Shown here in pieces: positions 23,561 to 34,573 of a DNA stretch of 64,000 bases. Position numbers and translations under genes: made by a program. The number at the start of each line of letters is the position of its first letter. The first letter of the stretch is position 1. The stretch lies in the NCBI RefSeq assembly GCF_037126465.1, contig NC_088209.1, positions 10,362,052-10,426,051 on the forward strand, read 5' to 3'. The notes under the pieces are model-generated. The model saw only the letters and a list, made by a program, of their open reading frames with translations. It was not told the origin of the DNA and did no database searches. This stretch comes from Ornithodoros turicata (Eukaryota; Arthropoda; Arachnida; Ixodida; Argasidae).

Positions 23561-24380
23561 TACCGAAATACATGCAGCAAAAACTTCTGTAAACATTAAC
23601 TAAATATGGGGAAAAAGTAAAATCGTTATACATTTTTATCGTTCGCGTGCTGCTAGCTGTGAAAGTATTTATCCATGTGTAACGCTTGTCAAGCAACAGT
23701 GGAATTGGATCACTTTTACAGCTCCACTCAGCAGCTAATCACATTATAGACAATAGCATAAATTAAAAACATAGTATTAGATACGAAGGAATGTCAGGAA
23801 CGTTATTCGTTATACCTTGACTATGCAGATACGTGAGCTAATTGCAAAGACAGCCCCCCTCACCGTAACAAACGTTTTGCGCCCAATACACTTATAATGG
23901 ACGTGCCCCAACAACGTGTACTTCAGTATATGCTCCGGCCTCCGGCCATTTCGCCAAGAGAGACAACTGTGAATGTTCCGGTCTCCCTCCAAATCCGTGT
24001 TCGCGGTGGAGGGGGCAAAAAGGGTTTCTTTTTGCTGTTTTCTTTTTGCTTTTTCTAAGGGTGAGGGCATTTTTAACTATAAGTACACTGTATCGATAAA
24101 ACTACACGCGGTATAAGAACTACTGAATTACGGGGTTTTTATACCTGCACCGCACAATATCCATCTCATATCCACATGTCCATGAAATACATTGTCTGGA
24201 GGTTCCTGGAATCAGAAAACAGGGGTAAAGTCCAGCTCTCATGGATATCCAGTGGATGTAAGTTTGACCCTCACGAAAATCCACTGGATATTCAGATATC
24301 CATGTTGTGACGTCTTATGCACGTCTGTGTGCCGTTGGTGGTTTGCTGGGTTACTTCCTTCAAGAAACAAGAGGAAACAA
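23561..24380. other. no gene recognised
   Basis: Mostly A/T-rich. Around 24165-24305, GATATCCA/TGGATATC and CAGTGGAT phrases recur in both orientations, suggesting a decayed short-palindrome repeat. No gene is supported. Confidence 0.45.
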
Positions 24381-24381
24381 A

Positions 24382-24640
24382 AGGCGCGTTCCCAAGCACG
24401 CGATTAGCTGAGCGACGGCGACAGCGACAATTTTTTTCTTCTTTTTTTTTTCCTGTTCCGCGGAGGCAGTCTGTTCCGCGCAGATTGTAGCAACAACAGG
24501 TTTCTCGCAGCCGTATGGTTTGGTTGTCAACATCGCTTCACTTTCCGCTCGTATAAAAATCGTTCAACGAGAACCGGAGGCATAGAAAAATTGTCGCTGC
24601 CGCTGACGCTCCCGCAAATCGCGTGCTTGGGAACGCGCCT
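24382..24640. mobile_element. MITE with long GC-rich inverted repeats
   Basis: The left arm starts AGGCGCGTTCCCAAGCACGC and continues GCGACAGCGACAA. The right arm is its inverse, TTGTCGCTGCCGC ... GCGTGCTTGGGAACGCGCCT. The arms are about 55 bases each in a 259-bp element. The flank is AAA on the left and TAA on the right, so a 3-bp A/T duplication of PIF/Harbinger type is possible but not clean. Confidence 0.75.
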
Positions 24641-26755
24641 TAAAGCTCAGCTCCGCCGATTTTCGACTGCGACAGAATGGAGCCATGCTTGGACTGTGCG
24701 TTCGTTTCCGCACAGGGAGCATACATGTGAAAAATTTTCACCCAGTTGTTTGTGGTTTTTAAGAAAACATTTTTTTTAAATTTCCCTGGCACGGCGGTCC
24801 TGTGGTCGGCAAACCCTGACCAATCCCGGCTTCGTCCTGGCTTAGCCGCGCTCGTGGCTTGGCTAACGCCAAATCGTCGATGCGATGGCGGAGATCTATG
24901 GGCGAAGGTGAATGTTTTGGGTGTGTTCCGTGATAATTGCTGTCGTTAATAGCCTCAAAGATAGTCTTCTTTAACAAGCCTTACAGGATGGCCTCGTTGT
25001 GCAACGACGGCCGTCGTGAGCGGACATTCTGTGCCCGCACTGTGCTTCATGCTACCAACAAGACCTAACGCCTAACGTGTGACGTACTCGTACGCATTCT
25101 CAATAGTTTTGGCAGCGCACTATGCGCGAACTTGCTGCGCGTGCAGAAAGCACCACCAAAGCTATTGAGAACGAGAACGCGTACGTGCTCGAAGACGAAG
25201 TATTTCTTATAAGAAACATGATAAAACGGTGCGGTGGTCCCCGATAGCTCGTGACAGCTATTTCAGCACGATACAGCGGCCATGACGGAGCGTAAACACA
25301 AACTAGTTGCCAGGCAGAGCTGGCTATGCGTGGCTATCCAATCCGCGCAGTTCCAAGTATGACGTCACAAGTGGAACCGCCGCCCGGTAGTTTTTCTCAA
25401 ATTTCTCACGAAGGAGTATGGAAATTTGGAAAACAATGTGCGTTTATGAATGAAGTTGGGACCACGGTTCTGAATATCACAACGTCTTCATACTTTCGGA
25501 ACAGCAGCGGAGCTGCACTTTAAAGCGGGTACCGCAACTTTAATATCTAATAATGCTGGTAACAGACACGAGAGCACGAGGAGTATGGCTCAAAGGGCAC
25601 AAAGGCCATTGTCAGGCTCCTGATAAAGGGACTCTCTTTGACACTTTAACCTGACATAACCGCAAGCGACATCCGTGGGAGCCGTCTCTTCCGCCACGTC
25701 TAAGCGCAGATCTCACACTAAACTGGACCTCTGGAAACACGCGTGATCGTTTTCAAGTTGGTAAAAGCATATAGACTAGAAAAATGTGCACTAGGAAGGT
25801 AAATGGCGGTAAAGACAGTTCAAATGACTAGCATAGCATGTACTCGGAGTCAATATGTCATAAAAAGGCTAAGTAGCAAGGTCTTGTGGTGAAAGCTCCA
25901 ACGCCAAAGTATCACAAGTCCAGTTGCAAAGGTAAGTTTGAAGCAGTCAACCACAGTTTGAGCAGAATGTATTTCTGGTTGTTGAATATGATCAACCTTG
26001 ACAATTTCTTTAGCAGATGAGGCCTGGCTGTCACCTCCTCTGTACATTCCTTGGCAAGATGATACATTTTAAATTTAATGTAATTTTGAAATAATTAATC
26101 AATTATTAGGTGGCCTGCCACGGTTGTACCTCGGAGATTTCTCTTTTGCATGTTGCGTAGGATTTTTCCAGCAAATTTTCCCGTGCCCTATGGTATTTCC
26201 AGCAAAGCAGAAGCGCGATCAAAACGGAGAGACCAGTGACACATCAGACCGGCGGTGCTTGGTTTGCGAAAGAATGTGGAGGGAAATAGCACAGGGTTCT
26301 GTGTGGTTTTATCCCACATCATGTAGGCGGTGACCTCAACTGGACTCTGCAGGTGCTTAACCCAGCAAAAAGCCCTTGCAAAAAGTAATCTGTATAGTTC
26401 ATTACCACGGAGTGTCCTACCTTACCCCCGCGCTGCCTGGTCTTGCCCGGAGGGTTGAGGCAAGACGAGACAATCTGCATTTTTGAATCACTTGTTCTGT
26501 GTTGATCTTAGAGCCGCTTGCCTCCGTTATGATTTACAGATAAGAATCTCTAGACCTGCGGGAATGTGCCTAAGAATAGTTTTAAAAAACATGAAAATAA
26601 AAATTCCACATTCAATTCGGAATCTCTGTTTAATCTTGCCCCACATCCAGCCAGAATTTGCCCAAAATTGTCGATTCGGCATGAGAAATTCTGGCCACTT
26701 TGAGTGAGAATTGTGAATGTGATACCCCCTTACGCCGAGTGAAATTTCTCACTGA
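24641..26755. other. no gene recognised
   Basis: No family motifs. Around 26540-26760, AATTCGGAATCTC, GAGTGAGAATTGTGAA and GAAATTTCTCACTGAG hint at a decayed inverted-repeat element. Short frames here are unsupported. Confidence 0.4.
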
Positions 26756-26769
26756 GGTGGACTATTTCC

Positions 26770-26883
26770 AGCCGCGTTACAAACGGTCTTGGTGCCGATC
26801 ACGGGTGTCGTCATCTTTATGGTCACCTGTGCCTTGACGTTCGGTGTGGATTACGACCAGGACCTGTCCAGGGTGCATTGCGT
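26770..26883 (+). CDS. possible transmembrane-segment exon
   Basis: After a TATTTCCAG acceptor-like site (ending at about 26771), one plus-strand frame reads ALQTVLVPITGVVIF and then MVTCALTFGVDYDQDLSR, a hydrophobic helix followed by an acidic stretch. It runs to a TCCAG/GTGCAT donor-like site near 26871. The frame stays open to 26955 without a start codon of its own. I recognise no family and no neighbouring exon. The composition and splice-like edges make an exon fragment plausible, but chance is not excluded. Confidence 0.25.
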
Positions 26884-27165
26884 TCGCCTAGCACGCTTTC
26901 GTCTACGGAGCAATACATTGGATGCCACCCCTCTGTTCAACGCGCGATGTCCCTAGGCTCCTCAAGGAGCGAATAGGTCATTTGTTGACGGCACCTCCCA
27001 GGAAACACATGGTAGTCTGGTACACATCCAGACCAGTACCGACCTTAGACTTGGGCTATGTCTCAAGCTAGACCAAACTATAGGGCATCTACGAAGAATA
27101 TAGGTAGGAAGGCAGTTACAACCTGTTCGTTCTTACTAAAGGGTACTCAGATTAATTAGCAATTT

Positions 27166-27512
27166 CCCGCAAGAAAAAAAGGTATGATTTTCTACCCATT
27201 TCGGTAGAGCTGCATTGCAATCACATTTCTACTCCAACCAGTTTTACCTTTTGGGTATAACTGCAGAGTAGAAACAAACTACTGAGTAGAATCTGTCGTT
27301 CTACCATTTATTGGTAGAAAGACAGTAGAGCGCTTGGGTAGGAAATTCTACCATTTTTCCTTAGAGCAAACGTGAGAGAGAGGAGCAAGGGAAAGGGACG
27401 CCGTCGCTTATACCCGCGGGGGAGAAGTCGCGTGTGGATTGCACGAAATGGTATCGAAGTAGTGTCCTGCTGCAACTTTGGGTAGGAAATTCTACCTTTT
27501 TTCCTTGGAGTG
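27166..27512. mobile_element. CACTCT-family MITE with GGTAGAA motifs
   Basis: Shares long blocks, in inverted orientation, with the MITE at 30400-30756: TCTACTCTGCAGTTATACCC, GGTAGGAAATTCTACC, and a GC-rich inner block with GAGAGAGGAGCAAGG and AAAGGGACGCCG. The right end is TTCCTTGGAGTG; the left end is degraded. Confidence 0.7.
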
Positions 27513-27742
27513 TAGAACAGAGGTACCAGGTTGTAAATCACAAGAAAAAGAATTACATGTGATGTCGGTGTTTCCCGCTGTCCTTTCCGCTAACCTCTAT
27601 GGTATAGACTGGATCGCGCATATGGGGTGAGTCGCAGCGTGGTCACCAGCAGCCATATTGGTGGGCCCACGCATCCTGTCGTCTGCATGTTCAAGCGGAG
27701 CTGCCTGCGTTTTTTTTTTCCCTTAAAGTGAAAGGGTATGTC

Positions 27743-27810
27743 ATGCCAGTTTATTGCGGTTTTGAGTACAGTTCACTAACGGACACAGAAAGCGGGATCA
27801 TTTTTCACAG
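27743..27810 (+). CDS. THAP domain protein, first coding exon
   Basis: ATG at 27743 opens MPVYCGFEYSSLTDTESG, then IIFHR, ending exactly at CACAG/GTAAGC, a consensus splice donor (27811). The pattern MPxYC...SS...(D/E)SGIxFHR is the start of a THAP zinc finger (C2CH, sequence-specific DNA binding), where the exon junction commonly falls before the FP motif. The second zinc cysteine, expected where GFEY is read, is a tyrosine here, so zinc binding may be impaired or this may be a decaying copy. A THAP second-half exon exists at 40337 on the same strand, but linking them over 12 kb is speculative. Confidence 0.5.
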
Positions 27811-29808
27811 GTAAGCCTTCCATTTTCAGGGAAAATCCCGTTTATTTGTATCGCATGCATGTGAGAACTGGCTTGCATTTCTACTTCGCTGGTGCCATTA
27901 CGTATGAAGAAAGTATGTATGCTCCTACAAATATCAAAACCATGCATTTTCTATAAACAATGCCCTTGTGCAATAGAGGTTCCCCTCACAGTCGCAAAGC
28001 CGTGCCGAGGAAGCGCATGCAGAACCTGCATCAATATGCCAATACAAATATCCCAGTTTGTTCTACTGTTCTTTTAATTTGTGCGGTAGGGTGGAAGTAA
28101 ATAAACTGCTGTGTTAACCTCGTATGTGCAGTCGCTCCTACAGCATGTGTGATAAGTCATGCATGTGCATGCTCTTCGTGCACAGCGCTTCGAATTTCTG
28201 TAATGAAATTCGCTCACAGCTTTGGACAACTGCAACGCACACGTGACATCAACGTTATTTTAAGATGAGGAATGGGCAGTTTCATGGCCAGCGGCGGTAT
28301 CTGTACCCCCAATGCTGGTGGTGATGTGGTGAATCAAATAATGACCCCCTTCACAGTAAGGATCGAATAGTGATATTGTAGAACGACACACACTCGTAGG
28401 ACATCATACGGTTACGGAAAAAGCCAAACGGGAGCCATACGACACCAAATGAAAATCACACAGTATCGAACGAAAACCACGGAACGCCACAGAAAAACCG
28501 CACAATAAGGAACGAAAACCACCCCCATACACCATAGGCAGCGGCCTCTACCATACACGAGAAGTTTTAAATAGCAACATAGATTTCCAATGCGATTTTT
28601 GGCTTTTCAGGTAAGTGCTATTCTGTCTTGCTGTTCTAGATGTGTCGCACTGTCCAGGACATTGACTACTTGATTTGTTTTAGAATTAGTCACTTATTTA
28701 GTCGAGGAACCCATTCTACGAGGAACCCACTGTGAAAATTTACAGTTTAAAACGATTCTCTATTCTTGCGCTTATAATCGTTAGTCAAGTAGCACTCTGT
28801 AGATGACGATGGTCTTCTACGCGAGTCCTGACCGGCGGTGATGGAATGTCCCAGCGGGCAGATGTGTCTTGCCTCACACTAAGGACGGTGCCGGTAGAAC
28901 TGACGAGCCAGCGTGGTATCGCGTGGCGCAGCAGAGGCACATCGCCGTCATCATCGGCGGCCATCACAACTCGAAAATTAAAAATTTTAAGTCTTCATTA
29001 TAATCGTGACCCGGGAGATTGAAATGCATAGATATGGGAGTCTCTCGTTTATCGACGATGGCCCCTTTGTTCAGCATTGTCTCTTTTACAAGAGAAAACG
29101 CATCTCGTACTTACATCCGCCCCACTATATGAAATACAGTCCTCACTACAGCAGCAATAGGTGAAAGAAAAAACGAAAAACAAGTTGTTTCGCAAATCCT
29201 GGGTTTCGTTCAGAACCCCTGTGAACCCCGTCAAGCTAATAACCAGTTCCAGTGTAGAGATGGATCCAGGAGCGATCTGAGCGAGGGGAGTGGGGAGGTC
29301 CTGCCTTTCAAACCATTCTATACATCACCAAGGACAAGTGAAACTCTAGGTAACGATCGAAATTGAGGAGGAATGGGGACAGGAGCCCCCCACTAAATCC
29401 GCTCATGGGATATAATACACTGTTAAAAGGGCTAATCCCGCGGTCTTAATTCGCGACCTATTGTGGAAGGATCTTACGGGAATGTTTGTTGTAGAGGCTC
29501 ACGGGGTACTCCAATCTGCCAAACGCATGATCATATCGTTCGTTGCACCGGAGTGAAAAGTCGCGCCAGCAGTTTTTCGTTTAAAATTATAGAACGTATA
29601 AACTGTTGCTCGTATGCCATAATTTTTTATGGTAGAGTGTGTTTGTATGGGAGAGTCGTGAAATTCCCTTCCCTAATGATTTTATGGCAACAGGTTATAA
29701 GGAAAGGCGAAGTACACTTTCGAAAATCGAGAGTTCATGAAATTGGATTCATTTGATGAATTCATTTCAGTTGAGATTTTATAAACCTGCTTCCAATAGG
29801 TACACGCA
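27811..29808. other. no gene recognised
   Basis: Downstream of the THAP exon I find no second half of the domain. A minus-strand frame of 60 codons (28967-28785, start MMAADDDGDVPLLRH) has a good start context but no recognised family. At 28430-28540, AACGAAAACCAC-like phrases repeat with short spacing. Nothing else is supported. Confidence 0.4.
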
Positions 29809-30061
29809 CACTCTAAAAAAAGAAAAGGGTTGAAAAGGTGGTAACTTAAGTAGTTGCCACCTAGGTCAACATAGCGTCTGATAAAGGGTGTAAAAGGGTG
29901 GTAAAAGCAATTATCATATATCCAAATTGCTAGAAAAAGGCATACACCGGCCTCGCTCACCGAATCAGAGCCGGTGACATTATAATTCGTAGATAGACAC
30001 TTTGCAGCCTTTTAGGCACAACATGCTCGTCGACTATTACCTCCTAAAAGGTGCAAAGAGT
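29809..30061. mobile_element. CACTCT-family MITE, copy 1
   Basis: Starts CACTCTAAAAAAAGAAAAGG and continues GGTAACT..., GGTCAACATAGCGTCTGATA, AATTATCATATATCCAAATT, ending near AGGTGCAAAGAGTA. It matches 53745-54011 over most of its length with scattered differences, so the two are copies of one family. Confidence 0.75.
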
Positions 30062-30399
30062 ACAAATGTCGTTGACCGCATATTTCATCTGTAGTTTCAC
30101 GTTGCCTCTAAAACGCCGTGTATATTCGGGCTTCCGAATGTAGAAGGAAAATCGAGGATTTGGATAGTATGTGGTTCGGCAATGTGGACACATTGGTTCG
30201 CACACATTTTATTGGAGTGCTCCTGAAACACTCAGCTCATTCTAAAATGGATACGAAAGAGACATTTTTTGTCGCGGATTCATTGGCGAATTGTCAGGGC
30301 AAGAGGACGTTTTGCTGAAACGGACTGAGTTCACGAGGGGAGTTCTTGCACCTCTCATCTGACGGTGGATGTGTTTCATTCTCGTCATCGACCTCATCA

Positions 30400-30756
30400 C
30401 ACTCTGAGAAAAAAAAGGTAGAATTTCAAACCCAAGGTGGTAGAACGACAGTATTTCTACCATTTCGGACCAATCCACGCGCGCCTTCTGCTCCGCGGGC
30501 ATAAGCGGCGGCGTCCCTTTCCCCTTGCTCCTCTCTCTCACGTTTGCTCAGAGAGAAAAGGGTAGAATTTCCTAGAGTCACTAAATAAGCTCCGTATAAA
30601 TAAGCGTAGCTTATTTAGTGACTCTAGAATTTCCTACCCAAGTTTGCTTCTACTCTGCAGTTATACCCAAAACGTTAAATTGGTTTAAGTAGAAATGTGG
30701 TTGCAATACAGCTCTACCGAGACGGGTAGAACATTCTACCTGTTCTTCTTAGAGTG
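30400..30756. mobile_element. MITE inserted in the M13 gene
   Basis: Ends CACTCTGAG and AGAGTG with CA on both outer sides (30398-30399, 30757-30758). The inner GGTAGAATTTC/GAAATTCTACC-type motifs match the copy at 27166-27512. It separates the M13 conserved tail (30242-30399) from the rest of the catalytic domain. It was itself later hit by a smaller element at 30573-30626. Confidence 0.85.
30573..30626. mobile_element. 54-bp micro-MITE with 8-bp TSD
   Basis: Palindromic ends TAGAGTCACTAAATAAGC and GCTTATTTAGTGACTCTA around a short centre, flanked by perfect GAATTTCC duplications (30565-30572, 30627-30634). A 48-bp relative with its own perfect duplication is at 60483-60530. The 8-bp duplication suggests mobilisation by a hAT transposase. 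Confidence 0.9.
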
Positions 30757-32705
30757 CAGTGTTGAAATCGCCGCATCAGTCGAGGCAGCTAGCGACATAA
30801 AAGAGCCGGTCACTAGTCAAGCCCTTAACGTTGCCCAGCTTTACCGAGGATCTTTTAGCAGCCTTTTGGTATGCCCTCAGTAAGGCCAGACTGCCGAGCA
30901 CGTCTGCCTGGTACTCCCAGGGATACTGAGCATAGCCCCTGGATTTCGGAGCCCCGTTAATATGCTCCACATAACAGCGCTCCACAATCTTGAACTCCTT
31001 CGTGCTCTTCTCCGTAAACCACGGTACCTTGTCCCCTTTCCCGTCGTTCGGTATCAAAGCCGTGCATTATCTCATGCGTCATTGTGTATACAAGTACGCC
31101 ATAGTTCATTTCGGGTGGACCTCCAAGGTTAAAGTAGTGTGATAAAAGATATGGGATATTAATTTGGACAAAATTCGCTGCGGGCAAATAAAAAGCGTTA
31201 GCAGAGCTGAAGCAGTCAGCATTTCATAGAAATAATGGGAATACTGTATCACAGCATCCCAGTACTTCTGGGTCTGAAATGCGCCAACGCTTAGAACGTC
31301 CTGAATAAAGGGACCGCTGAGGTCTACTTGTCTACTTTTTTAGAGGTGTTCAATCCCGGTGCCATTCCTAGGCGTACCCTAAGCATAGATATTTTCTTCA
31401 AAGCTCCTTTTTTCGTTGTGCCATCTAGCCACGGGCAGGTTCTAAAGCTTTCATTTATTTCGTCGATGATTCCTTCGCTCATTTTCGTGATGGCTTCAAT
31501 CCTTTCGCCGTAATTGGCTTGGAACGGGGCTCCTATGGACGCCGCGTTTGGGAGGATCCGCGCCGTAGTAAGAGCGCAGTTGTAAGTTCTAACAAAAAGA
31601 CGCTTGTAAAAGTCAGAGGCACATCTTCAGGCGAAGAATACTCGCATATCATCTTTCGAGACGTCCCTGTGCTTCCAAACAGGCGGTGGAAAAAGCGGAA
31701 ATCAGCTTCTATTATCTGTACTATTTTCGTTTGTATCGCAGCGGGTGCGTAGCGTCGGAGCGCCTCACTCCACTCGTCAGAGAGTTCGTCGTCTCTTTGC
31801 CCCACTTTCCGGAGCTCGATCATCTTGACAGTGTCGTTTGACATCCCATGCCCACTTCCCTGTGATTTATTGCCACCCAACCCGTTCTCTAACTCTTCAA
31901 TAGTCCGCGCCAGGTTGCTATAAATGGATGCCGAATATATGCGAGACAAAATTGCTCTAACATGTGTAGACCCTACTCCTGTGGGGGCTATTGTCTCCTT
32001 GCGAAACGCGAAAGCACGTGCTCCAAGCTCAACTGGTTCCAATGAAAACAGCAAATGAATGTTAATCTTGAAGATAAATTTCACCATGATGTCCATTGGC
32101 TGGAATGACATCTTTTTCGTTACGTCCATCTGGTGCTCTCGAAAGAAGTCTATAATGACTTCCAGAGATGTGTTCTTGTCGCCCTCTGTGCAGTGTTTGT
32201 AGCGCGCTGCAGACTTTTGGAAAGCCATTTGACCTACGGGAGGAACGTTCGCCTCTTTCAGGTTCTTCGCGACGGATGCCATCACGTCTTGTTCTTCTAA
32301 ACTGCCGCCAAAATTATCGACGTACATACCAGTAGGCAGCCGTTCATTTTTACCGCAGGCGAAATTGAAAAAGTTATCGCACGGGTCTCGATCTGCGTCC
32401 ACAACCGTTTCAATGAATTGGCGGACGTATTTGCAATCGTCGGTGTTGCAAACTCTCGTATCTTTCGGTGCTGTATCTTCTGCCTGATCAATACCGCTGT
32501 CCATGTAATCCTCGTAGTTGTCCTGAGGAGGCTTTTGCGGGAACTTCGGCATCGATACGTGTCCAGCAGAAGCTGCGTCGGTCTTGTCCTTGGGTGTCGG
32601 ATGGTTCAGGTTCAGTGCGACAACACAGATAGCCGTGACAGTGGTGATGATTAGGGTGACAAATATAGTGAATGCTACGGCAGCGTAGGACCTGGTGGCT
32701 TCCTC

Positions 32706-34084
32706 CTGAAAAGTACGAAATACTCCTGTTACATGTCGCCTCTTTCATTTGAGGGAGAGGTATTATGTTCCTAGAACCAGTAACTGGGGTTTTCGATGTC
32801 CTCACTGAACAGGCCAGAGGCACTTTTACGCATGTCCTCTTGGTTAGAGTGCGTCTGTGCAGAGACGGCAGCTGTTTTAAAGACTGGACAGCGGGCCATT
32901 ACTTTGAACGCTCCCACTCACAGCAAAGTCAACTGCTGACGAACTAACGTGTACCAGGAGGGTAGTGTTACAGCGGAGAAAGCTTTCTTTCTCTGCCGTT
33001 CTGCTGATTTCCAGATTATTCTCAAAGCAAAAGAGAGTCGTTACTTGCGTAGTACACCAGGGTACATAAACCTACACGGCAAATGGGAGGACGGAAGGCG
33101 ATCACGACTAGGCGCTGGACAACCGATTTCAGAAAGCCGTTTTCCATGCAATTTCCTAAGTATACGGGGTGGTGGTGGGAATGGAGTCTGTAGAGTTCAT
33201 AAAAGAGGAGCAGCTCCATAAGCAGGAAAAAGACAATTGAGGGCAGACGATCATAGCTCGCTCGTGTAACCTTCTACAGACCGACTCGGAATACACGGCT
33301 CGAGTTGACATCCTGCAACCTCTCAACAGCCAACTCTCGGCAGTCGCCACCAGCGCTGTGCCGTCACAGATTGCGCCAACATCCAATTGTGATGAGCCAG
33401 GTCGTCTGCGCACAGATTTAGCAATTTTTTGCAATAGATCAAAGTGTGTGGCCATTATTTACTGGTGTTGGCATCGTTACTCCCATAAACCGCCCCAAAG
33501 GTACACCTAGCTCTTGTGCTACCGTTCCTAGCAGAGCAGTTGTCACAGAGGAAACTGAACCTGAAGCATCTCCCGCTAAGAAAGAAAAGTTATGCCGTCG
33601 TTATTTATCATTAATGTACAGAGTTATAGCTTAGAAGAATGAATATTTCACTGTTACTCTTTCGGAAAACACGGATGCGGGCCATATTGTACCTACATTC
33701 TACCATTCTTCCAAGCTGTTCTTTTTTTCCACTGCAGGCGCTGTTAGTCTCATCAGGAGGATGGAACCGATACAGTGATGCTCACAATCTCTTCACTGTC
33801 AACACTGCCTGCAGCTGACACTATATATGGTGACGTAAATTAGATACATGAATGGAAGCGCAGGCGACAGCCTCCGATGTCCTCTGCTTCAGAAAGTCGT
33901 CGGTGAACCCGCCAACATGAGAGGGTAAGTAATGGCGTGCCTCTGTTGTGTGAAACATGGTGTTAAGCATGATTCACACTGTTGCCTTTACCGCTGCGCT
34001 CGCGTATCACGTCCACTGACAGCGAATCATGGCAAAGGAACAATCTTCTGGATGGAACGAAGGTACACGTAAGATGCCGTTCGT
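32706..34084. other. flank of the M13 pseudogene; no gene recognised
   Basis: This should hold the intron upstream of the M13 exon, but I could not identify the exon for the cytoplasmic tail. On the plus strand, a TATATA motif (about 33822) lies about 95 bases before ATGAGAGG (33917-33924), which runs straight into a consensus donor GTAAGT (33925-33930). This could be a minimal first coding exon, but without a partner exon it remains weak. Confidence 0.3.
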
Positions 34085-34289
34085 AGCCGTAAGTGCTGCA
34101 ATGTGAGTCCCTTTTGTTTCGGCCTTCTTTTGCCTCTTCAGTAGCGTGCAGGCAAGAAACGTTTCAGCGGATGTAATAGGGAAAGAAAACGAATCAAAGC
34201 TCTGTGGCTGCAAGTTGAGCATATGTTTATAATCTGATCGCTCAGCCGAGGACACCTCTTTCGATCTAGTTGGTGCCCTTCCGCCCGGC
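34085..34289 (-). repeat. inverted, diverged ribozyme-repeat unit
   Basis: Read on the minus strand, this resembles the 233-bp units that follow: CATATGCTCAACTTGCAGCC then GAGCTTTG, CGTTTTCTTTCCC, GAAACGTTTCTTGCCTGC, CTACTGAAGA and GGCCGAAAC. The hammerhead core elements CTGAAGA (34141-34135) and GAAAC (34120-34116) are retained, but helix III and the cleavage site are not recognisable. Confidence 0.6.
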
Positions 34290-34293
34290 GCAG

Positions 34294-34349
34294 GGCAACG
34301 TTTGAGTGGATGGCGTCAGCGTTCTGACGCCATCCACTCAAACGTTGCC
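34294..34349. repeat. perfect 26-bp inverted repeat at array start
   Basis: Left arm 34294-34319 and right arm 34324-34349 (beginning CTGACGCCATCCACTCAAAC) are exact inverses separated by 4 bases. The right arm is the start of the first ribozyme unit, so the array begins with a head-to-head junction of two units. Confidence 0.9.
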
Positions 34350-34416
34350 TGCCTGCGTACTGCTGATGAGGCCCAACAAGGCCGAAACAGCTGTCCAGTA
34401 CTGGCATGGCGACGTT
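34341..34416 (+). ncRNA. type I hammerhead ribozyme, canonical unit
   Basis: A self-cleaving RNA. Core CTGATGA (34363-34369); helix II GGCC-CAACAA-GGCC (34370-34383); core GAAA (34384-34387); helix III CAG/CTG (34388-34393), a palindrome with no loop; then T-C with predicted cleavage after C34395. Helix I pairs GTACTG (34357-34362) with CAGTAC (34396-34401). It continues past an internal loop as TGCC/GGCA and AACGTTGCC/GGCGACGTT (one G-U pair). All core positions agree with the consensus. The loopless helix III is typical of hammerheads of retrozymes and Penelope-like elements, which work best as dimers, as a tandem transcript would provide. Confidence 0.9.
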
Positions 34417-34573
34417 TGAGTTACATACATATGCTATACGTGCAGCCAAAGAGCTCGGGCTATTTTTTTCCTTTTATACTTCACTGGCTTTGCACTGGGC
34501 TTTCAGTGAGTGAGTTATCTCACCCTGACGGGAGGAATCACGTGTTACGTGACCTTCTGACGCTATCCACGCA

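Larger units (their letters stand above)
30242..32705 (-). pseudogene. M13 neprilysin-like membrane metallopeptidase, broken
   Basis: M13 peptidases are type II membrane zinc enzymes that trim extracellular peptides. The exon starts at 32705 after a TTTTCAG acceptor. A transmembrane helix (FTIFVTLIITTVTAICVVAL) leads to the N-terminal ectodomain (CNTDDC...DPCDNFFNFACG). The C-terminal half has NAFYLPAANF, the zinc site HEIMHGFD (31062-31076), the third ligand region EYQAD, and the tail SYPF after PMNPRQK. Lesions: frameshifts near 31608-31611 (A/T homopolymer), 31325-31345, 31195-31210, 31053-31058 and in the tail A-run (about 30260); a TGA at 30776-30778 where the family has Trp before CG; and a 357-bp MITE at 30400-30756. 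The upstream exon encoding the cytoplasmic tail was not found. Some indels lie in homopolymers and could be sequencing errors, but the stop and the insertion argue for a real pseudogene. Confidence 0.85.

Noticed and set aside
28785..28967. Start exon of a gene (MMAADDDGDVP...)
   Set aside because: Good start context but no recognised family and no convincing splice donor; mentioned only in the gap note.
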